Positions 36,350-48,340 of a stretch of 64,000 nt of DNA are shown one piece after another. The notes under the pieces are model-generated. The model ran no database searches and was not told the origin of the DNA. It saw only the letters and a program-made list of their open reading frames with translations. Position 1 is the stretch's first letter. Each line of letters begins with the position of its first letter. The DNA lies in NCBI GenBank assembly GCA_026874595.1, contig CM049316.1, positions 66,259,176 through 66,323,175 on the forward strand, in the 5' to 3' direction. This DNA is from Sipunculus nudus (Eukaryota; Annelida; Sipuncula; Golfingiida; Sipunculidae). Position numbers and translations under genes: made by a program.

Positions 36350-36825
36350 TAGCCATACAGTGAGAGTTTCTACAATATAAGCCACGGAACATGCAACGGA
36401 TCCGTTGCATCTTCTTTGACTGCCTGTTTATTGCTGAACAAGAAGACACAGGATAACACTATTTTAACACCAATAAGTTTGTTTCATGGTTTCGATAGCA
36501 ACTACAATTAAAGTTGGACCATCATTTTTAAACATTTATTTACCTTTTTACCAGAGGCATGTCAGCGAGTTTGGTATGGACAGAGAAGAACATTTGAATG
36601 GGCGCACTTGATGACCTCACTGGGAGCCCCGCTGACTTGAGAGATTGACAGCCAGAATGTTGTTACATTTTGTTTCAACTCGCCCAGCTTTGAAGAGTGA
36701 CGCGCGGGCAAGGAGTAATAAACACCTGTTGCCCAACATTCGATCGGCGTTTTTTCCCTTTTTTTTCTAAAGGTACTTTTAAACCTACTAACATCACCCA
36801 AAAGTGACCATGCAAGTCTAGTTGC

Positions 36826-37040
36826 CAGTGGCGTCAATTTTTCTTCCGGGGGGGGGGGGGGGATAACTCGCCGACACACCCACACACATACATAAATGTA
36901 TACTATATATATATACCTTATTTAGCGCCTGTATGACATTTCAAATATATATACTTAATCATATTTCAAATATATTTTATTATAATATTTCACAGTAAAC
37001 TCTTAAATGGAGAATGTATATATTCTAATCAAATCTATAC

Positions 37041-37100
<60 letters not shown>

Positions 37101-37204
37101 CTCTGAAAAGTGTGGGGGGGGGGTGATAACATTGATCAATCCCCCCTTTGCCAAAAAGTGGGGGGGGGATATATACCCCCACCCCCCCTATATTGACGCC
37201 CCTG
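36826..37204. mobile_element. hAT MITE with 8-bp target-site duplication
   Basis: The left end CAGTGGCGTCAATTTTT and the right end '...atattgacgcccctg' are inverted repeats. The element is flanked by the identical 8-mer CTAGTTGC at 36818-36825 and 37205-37212. An 8-bp duplication with CAGnGGCG ends defines the hAT superfamily. The interior has G/C runs, a 'cgccgacacacccacac' block and (AT)n (37036-37096), with no transposase. The perfect duplication suggests a fairly recent insertion. Confidence 0.92.
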
Positions 37205-37212
37205 CTAGTTGC

Positions 37213-38441
37213 ATGCGACTTTTAGAATAACGGGTACACGCGGTTCGTTCTGATTAGCATAGTAACTCCATCTTATTGGTCCTGCCTTTCCGATAGAACT
37301 ATGGTAATTCACGGTAAATAATACGCTGTACTGGATCCCTGTTAACCCGCCACGTACGGACTCTATTTATCTGTGATATGGAGTCCGGCCGTCTGGCGAT
37401 GAGAGTTCACCCTGCGGTACATGGAGAGACCTGTAAAATGAAATACAATTGCTTGTTGTGCGATAGAGAAGCAATCTTGTATTAATATATAGAAATAAAC
37501 TTAACATGTATCATATTAAATCGATATATCACCTTTATGTGCGCCTGTGAATGTTTTTTATCCTTTCAGTTGTTGCATGCGCAACAGGACACCGCGGAAA
37601 AAGGAATCCCATGCAAATTAGGTGGGCAATCTATGCAAAAGAGGAATTCAGGGGAGCTTTTCCCAGGAATGCCAGTGCCGTGCACTAGAATATTTTCATA
37701 AGCATCCTTCCCATCATACATCGCGTGTTGTCAATGATGCTAATTTCCTATTGGCTGTTCCAACTTGAAGGCTCTAGCGGCCCGACGGAGACGAAGTAAT
37801 ATCCGACTTCCCTCAGAGTAAGTGCCCATACTTTATTACATACTGATCATTCAGCAAAAGTTTTGGTCCAAACGGAGTCCAAGCATGTGTAACAATAATA
37901 ATATGTGGGGTTTGACTGGTGTCCTCATGTTACACCAGGCATATACGTGTCTTAGGGGTTGCACGGATCCGTACAACCTTGGCTAGTATAGACTCTCCCC
38001 GCCATAGGCTGCAGCGCTTGATCATTGTTTACTATATATGACAGCGCTGCAGACTGCAGCAAGCTCTTTGAGAAAACTAGACATTCTACTTAAGTTGAAT
38101 GACGATAACGTTATTGTATCTCAGCTAATAAAGGTCATATTCATCATAAGTCAAATATATGTTATCGAAAGCATATCGTTTGATAAGCACGGTCAGCGGC
38201 GATAAGCATCGGCTCCGTGTTCTGCCCAAGTCAGCTAGCAGTCTCTATGGTAAAGTTATAACAATATATTCATCTGCCAACAGTCCGGCTCTCTCATAAA
38301 AGGCATACACATAATTACCTCTGATCAGGAGAGGTCTCAAGCATAGCGGTTGCAAAGTATTATAAACGAGTTCTGTTTTCATTCATAAACACTATTTAGC
38401 TAAAGTCATTCGAATATATTTCTTTTTGAGCCCCGAATTAA
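37213..38441. promoter_or_regulatory. Upstream region of the ANL gene, candidate promoter/5' exon
   Basis: 37.56-37.82 kb has more CpG than the surroundings, an octamer-like ATGCAAAT (37611), an inverted CCAAT box (ATTGG, ~37753) and a clean donor (CTCAGA then gtaagt at 37818). These could be promoter and first exon of the ANL gene. An acceptor-like 'tttctttttgag' at 38419-38430 sits 11 bases before the ATG at 38442. All of this is inference from short motifs. I see no exon for the missing N-terminal part of the enzyme. Confidence 0.3.
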
Positions 38442-39685
38442 ATGTTCCCTCTCATAAACACCATAAACACTATATCAGATGAAGCTAAGAGGAGTGAAAA
38501 GGGAGCATTTAGCGTACATGACCTCCTGAGGATTGGCAGAGACTGTGAGCAGACCAGAAACCAGGTCCGACTGAGACAAAAGATTATCGTCTCGGATGCT
38601 GGCGCTTTCATTTTCTTCTCTTCGGGAAGCACTGGTCAACCAAAGGCTGTTCTATACTCCAACTTCAGAATACTAAACACAATGTACCAGTATTTGGATG
38701 AAATGGGATACACAGAAGATGACAAGCATGTACTTGATACCCCTTTTTCCCATCTGACAGGATTTGTCTTTGGGTTTTGTTTCCCTGTGGGCTACGGAGC
38801 ATCATCCGTAAGAGTGTCGAAAAAATCCCTGGTCATTCTGCCTACGCTAGAAGTTTCAACGTTCAGCGGTTCATAGAAAATGAAAGGTGTACCTTGGCTC
38901 TCCTGTTAGGATTTGTTATTTATGATCTGGTCCATGAGCCCAAAGTAAACCAGTTAGACCTGTCGTCACTGAGAATGGTGAGCACAGGTGGTCAAAGCTT
39001 GTCGGAAGAAAACGTGACCAAACTGTGTTCTCGTTTCCCAAATATAAAGCTGCTTCATTGTTATGCAATGACAGAGTGTATGGTTGCATTGAACACGAAG
39101 GGGTCAGATTTTCTCTGGATGAGTATTACTGGCAATAGAGAAGTCAAAATCATCGAACCAGACAATCAGGTAGTTCCGAGGAATACTCCAGGGGAGATAT
39201 GTGTACGGTCCAACACCACCATGACTGGTTATATAATTGATGGCAAAGTGCACCCTGGGAAAGACGAAGAGGCATGGTTCCATACAGATGATAACGGGAT
39301 CATGAACGATTCCGGTGAGTTGTACATAATTGGTCGAATGTCTGACATCATCATAAGAGGGCCGTCAAATGTCCCGGTCGGACCACTGGAAGAAATTCTT
39401 GACGGTCATCCCAAAGTGAAGAAGAGTGCCATTGTACCTGTGCCTGATCCACGACTTGGTTATGACCTATGCGCGTGCATTATCCCTTCCAACCCCGCAG
39501 TAACTGAAACAGAAGTGCTTGATTGGTGCTCACTTAAGTTTGGAAATGATACAAATGGGGTAAACCTGCGGCCAAAAATGTGTCTTATCCTTGATGATTT
39601 CCCCCTGTTGGCGACGGGAAAAATTTCGAAGTCGAAACTGAAAGAACTGGTACTTAATCGGTTACAACATGTTCGGAAAATTTGA
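38442..39685 (+). CDS. ANL-superfamily acyl-CoA synthetase / 4CL-like enzyme, 3' part, with a frameshift
   Basis: The ANL (acyl-/aryl-CoA synthetase, luciferase, NRPS adenylation) signature motifs appear in order. They are the ATP-binding P-loop FFSSGSTGQPKAV (38.61-38.65 kb), the A5-like HCYAMTEC (39.06 kb), the A7/A8 segment WFHTDDNG...GELYIIGRMSD (39.28-39.34 kb), and a C-terminal PLLATGKISKSKL with the Lys used in adenylation. Such enzymes activate a carboxylate with ATP and pass it to CoA. The substrate cannot be read from this. About 150-200 residues usually found before the P-loop are missing. A stop sits directly before the ATG at 38442, and an acceptor 'tatatcag' at 38478 is an alternative true exon start. 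The reading frame changes by one base at an A6 run (38820-38825). Seven A would keep it open through to TGA 39683-39685. In A7 the usual TGD reads TDD. This is either a decaying copy or an intact gene with a homopolymer miscall. Confidence 0.78.
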
Positions 39686-41590
39686 GGTACTGTCCTTTGA
39701 CAAACCAGGTTTCCTGGCATATCTGATATAGCCAGAACTAATTTACCACTGCATTCTGGTTTTATTGCTTTTGATCATTGTCAAGGGCTACAAGGGCTTC
39801 TCTGTTTATATTCAGTTTACCTATTGTTTGAGGAAGCTCATTTCATTTAAAAGGACACAGCATCTTGCTTATTTTCACAGACAGTATCTAATTGTGGTTA
39901 GAGTTAGGCATACAGATGCAGTTGAACGAAAGTTGTTTTCCTGATATCCAGTGGGATAAAACTACATCAGTCAAGAGAATGTATGATTTGCATATCTAAA
40001 AAGTAAAAAAAATTAACACACAAAATTATACCTTTATGTTCAAAATATACAAATTGCACTTTGCATATGGAGCTGGTTTAATGCAAGAAGCTCCCTGATA
40101 AAATCTTCCATCATTGACTAAGCAACAAACGTCTTTAGTCCTTAGAATACACAAAACTTTTGAACTGAATAACTGTGTTCAAAATATTTTAACAGGTAAC
40201 TGAGAAAATGTTTTGTTATGGTCCCCTGTTTGTTTAAGCTTTTAGTCTTGCTGCGTTATTGAGGTTTCGTGATGTGGACGACATCTGAATTAGGAATTTA
40301 AAGTAGGATTAGTATTAGAACGACACCTGGTGGGAGATCTTGTATTTAACAGTTTTGGGACGAAATCTGGCAGGTGAAACTGGTTTTACAACACAGGTTG
40401 TCAATAATAGGCTACTTTTGTCATGGAAATTGGTATTGACGCGTCATGCATGGCCTGTCTGTCGAAACAGCATAACAGTATAACAATCTAGTTTCTTGAC
40501 TCGACTACCAATTACCGTTACAGGGGCGGATCAAAAGCTAAAAGAGGTATACGCTCATCGAGCAGCTACAGGTTACTGCGGTCAAGACCTCAGCCCTGTG
40601 CGCTTCTTAAGCATGTTCTCTGAGCCAACAGTCACATTGCCACGCCAAGCAAAGCAGGGAGCCGTAGAGGGCGCCACCGTCCATCCCAAGCCGTTGACCT
40701 TTTTAGAAAGCTACAGCCACAAAGCCAGAAGGAACCCACATTCCCTCCACCTATTCCAGCAGCGGAGTACCAGCCATGTCATTCGAGAGCCGAACTCGAT
40801 TTTGTGAACAACACTGCTTCGAGACCCATAGCCCTTGGACTTGCGGTTTCGGCCTTTTGGATCGTTTTAACCGGGTTTACCCGATTATGCAATTTTTTAG
40901 CAAGTTTTTTTTCGTCATCTGCAAGGGACGGATCCAGGACGGGGGAAATTTTCCAATATAGGAAAGGGGGGGGGGGGGGAGAACTTTAATTTGGAAAACC
41001 TGACATGAATCTATACCCTTCCTATGCAAGTGAACGTTTTTTAAATGGCAAACTGAAAAGATATATGAAATGGAAACTCAAAGTATTTTACAATATTCCT
41101 AATGACGTTTGACTACTTCACTTTGACTTATTTCTTACATGGATCCCTGGCAGTACGCTTCAGGATAGCTTATACAAAACCATAAACACTTATTTGGCAT
41201 AGAAAAGAAAAGAAATTATATTTTTATGCTCGGTTTGCTAAAAATTTATATAAATTTCGGATAAAATTTTCTGTTTGAGAGAGTTGTTAATAAGAAGACA
41301 GGAATTTACTGTTAAATCTGATGCCCTTAAAGCGGTCACAACATCCTAAAAAAGGGTGGCTTAAAAGGTTTTGGAAAATACTGCAAAAAGGTACTTTCTA
41401 AAGGTAAGGAGGAGAGGGAGTCAATAAAAACCCATTCCCTTTTTGTGCGTTATAGTTTGTATGTTTTATATTTAATTGTTCTAATTAGCATGCCTTATTG
41501 TTATTCCAATGTAACTTTATCCCACCAGTATTTGTGTATATTAAAACATAAGAGTAAAGCAGCATGTCATGTTTTCATAGCCCATGGCTG
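39686..41590. other. Intergenic, with one GC-richer ORF and a possible hAT end
   Basis: No supported gene. 'caggggcggatcaaaag' (40517) and 'caagggacggatccaggac' (40925, followed by a G-run) resemble hAT left ends, but no right ends were found. No canonical AATAAA appears soon after the ANL stop. Confidence 0.4.
40496..40807 (+). CDS. Unassigned 103-residue ORF in a GC-richer patch
   Basis: The segment is about 50% GC in otherwise AT-rich DNA and reads ...GADQKLKEVYAHRAATGYCG... and ...LPRQAKQGAVEGATVHPKP.... I recognise no domain. It might be a degenerate mobile-element coding fragment, because a hAT-like end lies within it. Confidence 0.18.
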   Translation: MTRLPITVTGADQKLKEVYAHRAATGYCGQDLSPVRFLSMFSEPTVTLPRQAKQGAVEGATVHPKPLTFLESYSHKARRNPHSLHLFQQRSTSHVIREPNSIL

Positions 41591-41711
41591 CGTTTCAGCT
41601 GATTTTCCATTGGGCCTGATTTTATTTTTTCTGTCTGCCTCCGTTTCAGCTGATTTTCCATTGGGCCTGATTTTATTTTTTCTGTCTGCCTGCGTTTCAG
41701 CTTCATCTCCA
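41591..41711 (+). repeat. 51-bp tandem duplication, in frame in a 161-residue ORF
   Basis: 'cgtttcagctgattttccat' starts at 41591 and again at 41642, with a partial third unit at 41693. The unit is 51 bases, so the open frame 41445-41930 keeps a 17-residue repeat (SADFPLGLILFFLSA type). The ORF is hydrophobic but lacks any recognisable family. I treat it as chance around a duplication. Confidence 0.8.
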
Positions 41712-42557
41712 CTCTGGTTGATTTTGCCAAATGTGATCAGAACATGGGTTAGAATACCTTTTTTATTATTTTTATTTATTGGCATAAGTTTCAATGAAGT
41801 GATCGGAGGAGGTCTATGTGATCGGATATTGTTATGGATGTTATCTTTTTCTACATTAGATTCCAGTTTGAAAATTACAATAAGGGGGACTTCATTCATT
41901 TATCAATATTCAGATCTAAAATGTATCTAATTTTATTCTTTCTGACATTTTATGAATTCCAACATTTTACATATACATACACAGACCCAGATAGGTCAAC
42001 GTCTGGCTGTATCAAAGGAACCTAACAGACTGAATATTGAAGTAGTTAAATTATATGAAAGTAACGTATTGAAGGCCCTGGTTAACCTACAATTATCAGG
42101 TCTGCCCGTTTGTTTTTGGTTCACACCGCCAGGCTGACCGTCCATCTGTCACGATATTTTCTTTTAAGGGTGTTTAAGCTATTGTAGTAAACTTTTATCA
42201 GAAGACTAGTAACTATAAATTGATGTGTGTTTTGAATTTTAAAACCAGCAAAATTGCAGTTGGATAGCCAACAGCGATCCGAGATTTCGTTCGCATATAT
42301 TATCTCTAACTCTTTGCATCATTGCTCTAATTTTTTATATGATGATTGGGGACTATGAGAGCATGTATACTATTAAATGTATTGTCTGAAAAAAAAGAGA
42401 TATTTTTATAACTGTTATTATGGTGATTGTTCCAGTCCAACACCCATCAGTATCTTCTATGGCTCCCAGGAATCCGTCTTGGAAACCAGTGCCTAGTTTT
42501 GCCTCATTTAGCATCATTACGTGTAGTAGTAAAAAAGGAGGTGTATAACAGCAAAGC

Positions 42558-42828
42558 AAAATATTGCGGCGAGGGACGGATGGCCCGAGGGGAAGGAGGG
42601 TCTGCGCAAGAGGGTCCCACTTTCCCGCGCTCCTTGCCAGGGCGGGCTTTTCCCTGGGCTCTCGGCACGCCCGTTCACCATGGCGTCCTGGCTTGGACTC
42701 CATGGCTCTGTGCATGCCTGTCCTGCCCCCTTCCGCTCCCATACTTTGCGCTGCCCACTTTGCTCCCTACCCCCGGGCCCCTGACCCCCGGGGACTCCTC
42801 CGCTCACGGCAAGGGGCGCAAGCAATTT
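42558..42828. other. Isolated GC-rich patch
   Basis: About 270 bases at roughly two-thirds G+C have sharp edges into AT-rich DNA ('aaaatatt' before, 'caatttttag' after). It contains CpGs and runs such as 'ccccgggcccctgacccccggggac'. Open frames of 100-160 residues cross it on both strands, as expected from low stop density in GC-rich DNA. There are no splice-bounded domains. It could be a CpG-island-like element or an inserted foreign fragment. Confidence 0.6.
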
Positions 42829-45800
42829 TTAGTTTCAACACGATTTGTAAATGCTTATGGGTATTCAATATGGATCAGGATTAGTGGCTGGGCCGTTTTG
42901 GATTTGGTAAATTGAGAACTGTTCCACTCTATGTTTTTTTAGACTTTAAGTATGTGTATCTTGTATAATTTCCGAGAAAAATGGTGAAAAAATAAATCCT
43001 GTTGCGGTTTCGGCCATTTTTTTGTCATATAATGACTGACCTAGTTAACATAGGTCAGGAAATATATAAAGAAGCAAGACCTTCAAACCGACAAACATCC
43101 CGCCCAGCCTATCAAACTGAAGACCTTCTTTCAAATGAATAGGTGTTGCAGAACCTGGTCTTTATGATACATTTTGTAAATGATGTATAATTATTATTTG
43201 CATAGTTTGTACCTGTTGTTGTTGCGTCAGTGAAAGGCACACTTGGCCCCACAATGTATGCTATACGTTTAGATGGCATTGTATTGACCAATCAGACTGA
43301 CTGCATATGAGTGAGTGAAGCTGAGCCAAATTCATCGCACTATAATGGCGATCACTGCATGTAACCCCATATTCCAGTCAGGCCAGTCGGCCGTTACAAG
43401 CTGATCATAAGGTTTGGGTCTCCTTACAGGGAGGGGGGTGGGGGTGCATTTTAATGTAATCCAGCATTATTTCCGGGCCAAAATCTCAAAGTACAAACTT
43501 TCCTTTTTCTGTGTTGGATTTTATTAAACCTCGTCCGGGAAAGAGAGGATTATAATAATCACTTCCACATCAAGATTTGGTTCCAAAAGTTCCAACAGAG
43601 TACCAAACCATCGCTTAATCTTTTTTTCTTTTTTTTTTTTATGATTGTGTTTTACCCCTGATCTGAAAAATTGCTGATTTTCAAAATTTATATTTTGGCA
43701 CAATATTAGTCGTAGGTGACAGAGTTGCACCTGATATTTATCGAATGTCCAAAGCCGTACTCCACATAGCCGATCCCTATAATTATCGCTTAGTTACAGG
43801 CGTCTTGTGGAGGCTTTTAGTGACCGCTTGCACTACTTTAACTATACAAATTAACAATTTGACATTCTACTATCTGAAATCATTCTCAATACAAGGAATT
43901 AAGTTTCCGGGTCGACTAGTATAAGAGGGATTTGGGGAAAATACTTCATAACAATTAGTGGATTTCCGAGTTGGATACTTTCATCTGAAAATCAATCACC
44001 TTCTGTTTCACTGATTTCTGTGATTCATGTTCTCCTGTAAAACTTTATTGTATCTGCATGGTAATGGTGTAAACGTCTGTCACATACCCTCATTTCTCAT
44101 TTTTTTTATTTTTGGAAATTAGTTAAAGAGTTAAACTATGGACTTATAACACCTATAGAAACTCCTTGTTAAAAAAGTAAATAAATAAAAAAAAGGTTTC
44201 CAAGACATGGGAGCAATATTTCAACTTAATTTTTCTTTTACTGTTGACAAAATATGTTTAAGATTACATGGATACCAAATCACTATGTTAAATATTAATT
44301 TAAATAAATGTTTTCAACATTCGTTTGAAATAAAGTTCATTAAACCCCTCCAGGTGAACGGTTAACTCTAGATGCAAGCATCTAGTTTCCATATTGAGGA
44401 ACAGCTCCATTTTCCTGGCAACTATAAAAAATTCTAGGTACGTTCAGGACCATTCACTGATTTCTTTGCCTCATACTCTAATTATAGTCATCTTTCAAGG
44501 GGTAGGATTATACACATTGCAGTGGCAAACACTTCATTTTAGTAAACACGTATTTTTATATGGTACCAAAGATATTTAATCACCATGACCTCCAAGACGG
44601 AAGATACAGAATGGTTCCCAAATAGCTTCAGTTACAATCTAGAGATATTGGATTTCTCAGTGATATTCTCTATTTTTCACTGGTTTATAACCGCAATTAG
44701 TTGGAGTTTCAAACTGAAAACAGGACGTTGGATTCGCTCCCTTTTACCAATATATTCTAACATTCATAAGCATAAAAATCAGTGAGCGGGACCAGGGATT
44801 AAATTGAAATGAACATGATCTTTGAAAATGTTGTCAGTTTCAGTGTCCTTGACGCACAGTGACGCAACCAGAAAGTGATTAAATATTTCTGACAACGAGA
44901 GGTTAGTGACCTCATGAAACAGCTGTGACACTGAAATTCACAACACACGTGCCTGTATCAAGAGGCTGTCAGGTTGTGTTACCATTCCTTTCCTGAAATA
45001 TGACATGTTGTTTGTTTGATTATAATTGATTCTTATTTTGATCCATCAGAGGAAGTGGATGGGTTTCTATTTTGGCTTAAGGTTTTTATATGTAGTTACG
45101 TATGTATGTCAACATTAACAGACCCAGACGCTAGGTTAGCGGGAACATTGGTTGCTAATCTGTTCTATGTATATTATTATTAGCAAACCAGTGCATGAGC
45201 TTATGCGATTCCGTGGCGTCATCCGTAAGCTGTTGTCTATACGTTATTCTGTTTGAAAAAAAACAGATATCACATTAACGGTCGACTTACGTGTATTCAT
45301 TCAGCAGTTATTAATAACAAAGCTGCTTTTACTCGGAAAATTTCATGACTGCTTGACAGCGGGAACTGTGGCAGCCGAAACTGCTTCAAACTTCAGTTCT
45401 CTCCGCCAGGGTAACCACCAAAAATGTTGTGTAACAACATGATTACTTCATGATTTAGCACGAGTATATAAGCTTTTAATGTCAAATACTAATACAAAGC
45501 AAATAATTTGATCCGACCCTTCGAATGGGCGTTCTGTTACGGCTTGTATCATGACTCGCAGGCCACTATCTTTTATTTTACAAAGACCTGAATGTCATGT
45601 TGTTATGGCTAGTGTCAAACGATTTGGGATTGAGTTTTTATGGCGCCACAAATGGTTCCAGTTTGGTAATTCCTGGATGTGTTACAGGAAGCTGTACTTA
45701 CAAATATTACAATCTCTAAAAACTGCAAGAGCTAGCATCACGAATTTTTATGCAAATGGTGATCACATACTTAAATTACAACTTCGGTAAAGACAGGAAC

Positions 45801-46273
45801 TAGCACCATGAAATTATACGCACATGTTGGTCACATGATTCATATTTGTATTCGAGATTTCGGTGGCATCACCTTTACTGAACTATTTTTACCGGAGAAA
45901 TGTAGTAATGTTGGCCTTTTTTAGCAACAGGAATGACAGGGCTGGTAGATATTTGTAGTAATTGATTTGAAGCCCTGTGGGCAAGTAAGCAGAGCTGTAC
46001 ATAAAAATGCAAAATGAATAACTGATGTCCATATCAAACCATATCCAATATATATTTAAGGTTAATCCATGAATAAAACATATCTTTATTCTGATTTTAC
46101 TTTCAATGTGTTATTATTCCAAATATAAAAATCGGTATGAATCTGTCAGCCTCAAAATAACACTGTAGCCAAAGCCTCTGACGTGTATTAACAGTTTTGG
46201 CCTGAACGCCAGCACAATATCACATTTGGCGATATGCAAAATATTTGACAGTATCTATTAATATTTACCTAAA
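42829..46273. other. Intergenic, nothing recognisable
   Basis: AT-rich DNA with short homopolymers (A/T-rich at 43620-43640, G-rich at 43430). I found no exon with family motifs and no element termini. Confidence 0.5.
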
Positions 46274-46412
46274 AAGTGGCTTCAATATATCATGTTGGAA
46301 GGTGACCCGCCGACACACCCACATACATAAACTCATTTCCATATATGGTCCTGCGTATATTAGCGGCCCCCCTGTTGCAGCTTTATAGGGAGATTGGTCT
46401 GCTTTATGACTA

Positions 46413-46521
<109 letters not shown>

Positions 46522-46522
46522 C

Positions 46523-47580
46523 AATAGAAGCTCGAATATCCGAATAGTTTGGAGGCATAACATTTGTTCGTGAATTAGAGGTTACGGATATGCGAGGGGC
46601 ACTGTTTTTTTCAATACGTATACCGATACTACAGCCGTACAGGTACACGCGAGCGTATCAATTAAGGTTTCAATATGCTAATCCTGATCTTACCAGTAAC
46701 GGTATCTCAGCAGAATTTTTTTTCTCAATCTTATTTTTATATAAAAACGGCGAACCGTTTACAATTATTGTAATCTATTTCAAAAATAGAATGAGCAACT
46801 TTCTTCATATGTATACAACTGGCAATGGTAGCGATAATATCCAATAAATTGACGGTTTTGGTCCATGCCGCCAGGCTGAAAGTTTGCACACAGTACTCTT
46901 GTTATAGGCTAACAGGTGCTGACAACTACGGGTAGTAACATAAATGATTTTACATGTATGTTGGGTATGACGGAACTACACTAAATATAGGAGTTCGCAA
47001 GCTACGTAAATACTCAGGTGTAGATCGTTATATACATCACTGAAAGATTCAAGTAGATTGTAATTAACTTTTATCCAAATTACGGTGGGAGTGTCACAGC
47101 CTATAACGACACAGAAAAATGTCATGTTTTACATTTGTAAAACCTGACTGGGTTTTGCGATCACAGAGCCAAACTGATAACACAGATACCTCAACATGAT
47201 GAATTCTTACCAAACTTAGAGTTTGTTTATGAACGGGGAAGCACAAAGATACATTCATAGAAAGATCAAAGCAAAGGGTACAGTGTTAGGTCAGTACACG
47301 GACAGGTGATGCGATGAATGTAGCACCGTAAGTCTTCCTGACAAAAGCTCTCAATAACCCATTAAGCTTAATTAGGCGCGCTGATCGGGCCATTTGTTAT
47401 TCTGCACGGGCTAGTGAATGCCATTCAGGCAATTATCTCACTTTCGATAATTTGGTAAAATATATTTTACCAATGCTGTATTACTACTTTTCAGTTAAAA
47501 GAGGTAAATTTCGGTCCCCCAATTTAAATGTCAAAAAACGAATATTTGGAAAACGAGATACGGAAATTCGAGTTCTACTA
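46523..47580. mobile_element. pogo/Tigger-like element (non-autonomous or decayed)
   Basis: The left end TAGAAGCTCGAATATCCGAAT and the right end 'ggaaattcgagttctacta' form an imperfect inverted repeat of the 'AGTAGAACCTCGAATATCCG' style found in pogo/Tigger elements, at TA borders. The interior (~1 kb) has no convincing transposase. Superfamily is from terminal sequence only. Confidence 0.55.
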
Positions 47581-47635
47581 TAAATATATATAAATATATA
47601 AATATATAATTAATATGTATATACGTCAAATTCTA

Positions 47636-47700
47636 ACAACATTCACCTGATGATCGGGTCGCATCCCGTGAAACAGACTGTAGTGAATTTACAGTGTTGT
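47636..47700 (+). ncRNA. Type I hammerhead ribozyme, minimal Penelope/retrozyme type
   Basis: All core parts are present in order. Helix I is ATTCAC (47641-47646) with GTGAAT (47683-47688). The core CTGATGA is at 47647-47653. Helix II is CGGG (47655-47658) with CCCG (47665-47668) and loop TCGCAT. GAAA is at 47670-47673. A short helix III is ACA (47673-47675) with TGT (47679-47681) and loop GAC. The cleavage-site base is A47682. Helix I continues beyond a 7-base bulge with ACAAC (47636-47640) / GTTGT (47696-47700), and the bulge could dock with loop II. The one departure is a T-T apposition next to the core in helix II (47654/47669). Very short helix III is typical of hammerheads in Penelope-like elements and metazoan retrozymes. 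A further hairpin CCAGAG/CTCTGG lies downstream at ~47708-47728. Confidence 0.88.
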
Positions 47701-47751
47701 TTTTCTCCAGAGTTATACCGCTCTGGCTTTACATCGGAGGGTAACACTACC

Positions 47752-47817
<66 letters not shown>

Positions 47818-48114
47818 CTCTGAAAAGTGGGGGTGGGATGATTACATTGTCCATCCCCCTTGCCAAAATTTGGCGGATATATACCCCACCCCCATTTATT
47901 GAAGCCATCTTATTCCGTGTCAAATAATTGCCAAGTATATTATCAGCGAAGACATATACGTGATTAATATCAAATTATACAGATACGCATTAGACATGTA
48001 GGCCTTGCTCTTTATGATTTGTAGTAACAATCTGGTTTCTGTAAATTAATGATTAAATATACGTGTTTATTCCGGCCAGGTTACAGTCGTGCTTTGTAGT
48101 ATCAACCAAGGTGA

Positions 48115-48285
48115 AATATCTGCAATCTAAATGGGAAGGTAGTGCCCCACAGTCGTGTTTCATTCACAAACGAGCGCTTTATTTGGGGAGGGGGTCCTAG
48201 GTATGATGACCTATGCAGCAATGGCGACCATTACACACCAGGATCCGCAGGTGTGGTAGACTCCGGATCTTGGTGATAGCAGAAT
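48115..48285 (+). mobile_element. SINE family S, central fragment
   Basis: 'aaatgggaaggtagtgcccc', 'cacagtcgtgtttcattcac' and 'ttacacaccaggatccgcagg' match the 19.4-19.8 kb copy read on its sense strand. It abuts a family A 5' end at 48289. Confidence 0.55.
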
Positions 48286-48288
48286 ACA

Positions 48289-48340
48289 ACAAGTGACCCA
48301 TCGGCCATGACGCTCAGCTGACTGGGAAGAGATTCGCAAA
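48289..48340 (+). mobile_element. Family A element, isolated 5' end
   Basis: 'acaagtgacccatcggccat' then 'gacgctcagctgac' matches the 5' ends at 56623, 58745, 62094 and 62330. No tandem body or 3' hairpin follows before the family B element begins at 48471. Confidence 0.55.

Noticed and set aside
37562-37690. 42-codon open frame after an acceptor-like site (LLHAQQDTAEKGIPCKL...)
   Set aside because: It has no resemblance to the missing N-terminal part of ANL enzymes and no downstream donor in a compatible phase.
42427-42915. 162-residue ORF through the GC-rich patch
   Set aside because: Long open frames occur on both strands there because stops are rare in GC-rich DNA. There is no domain and no splice sites.
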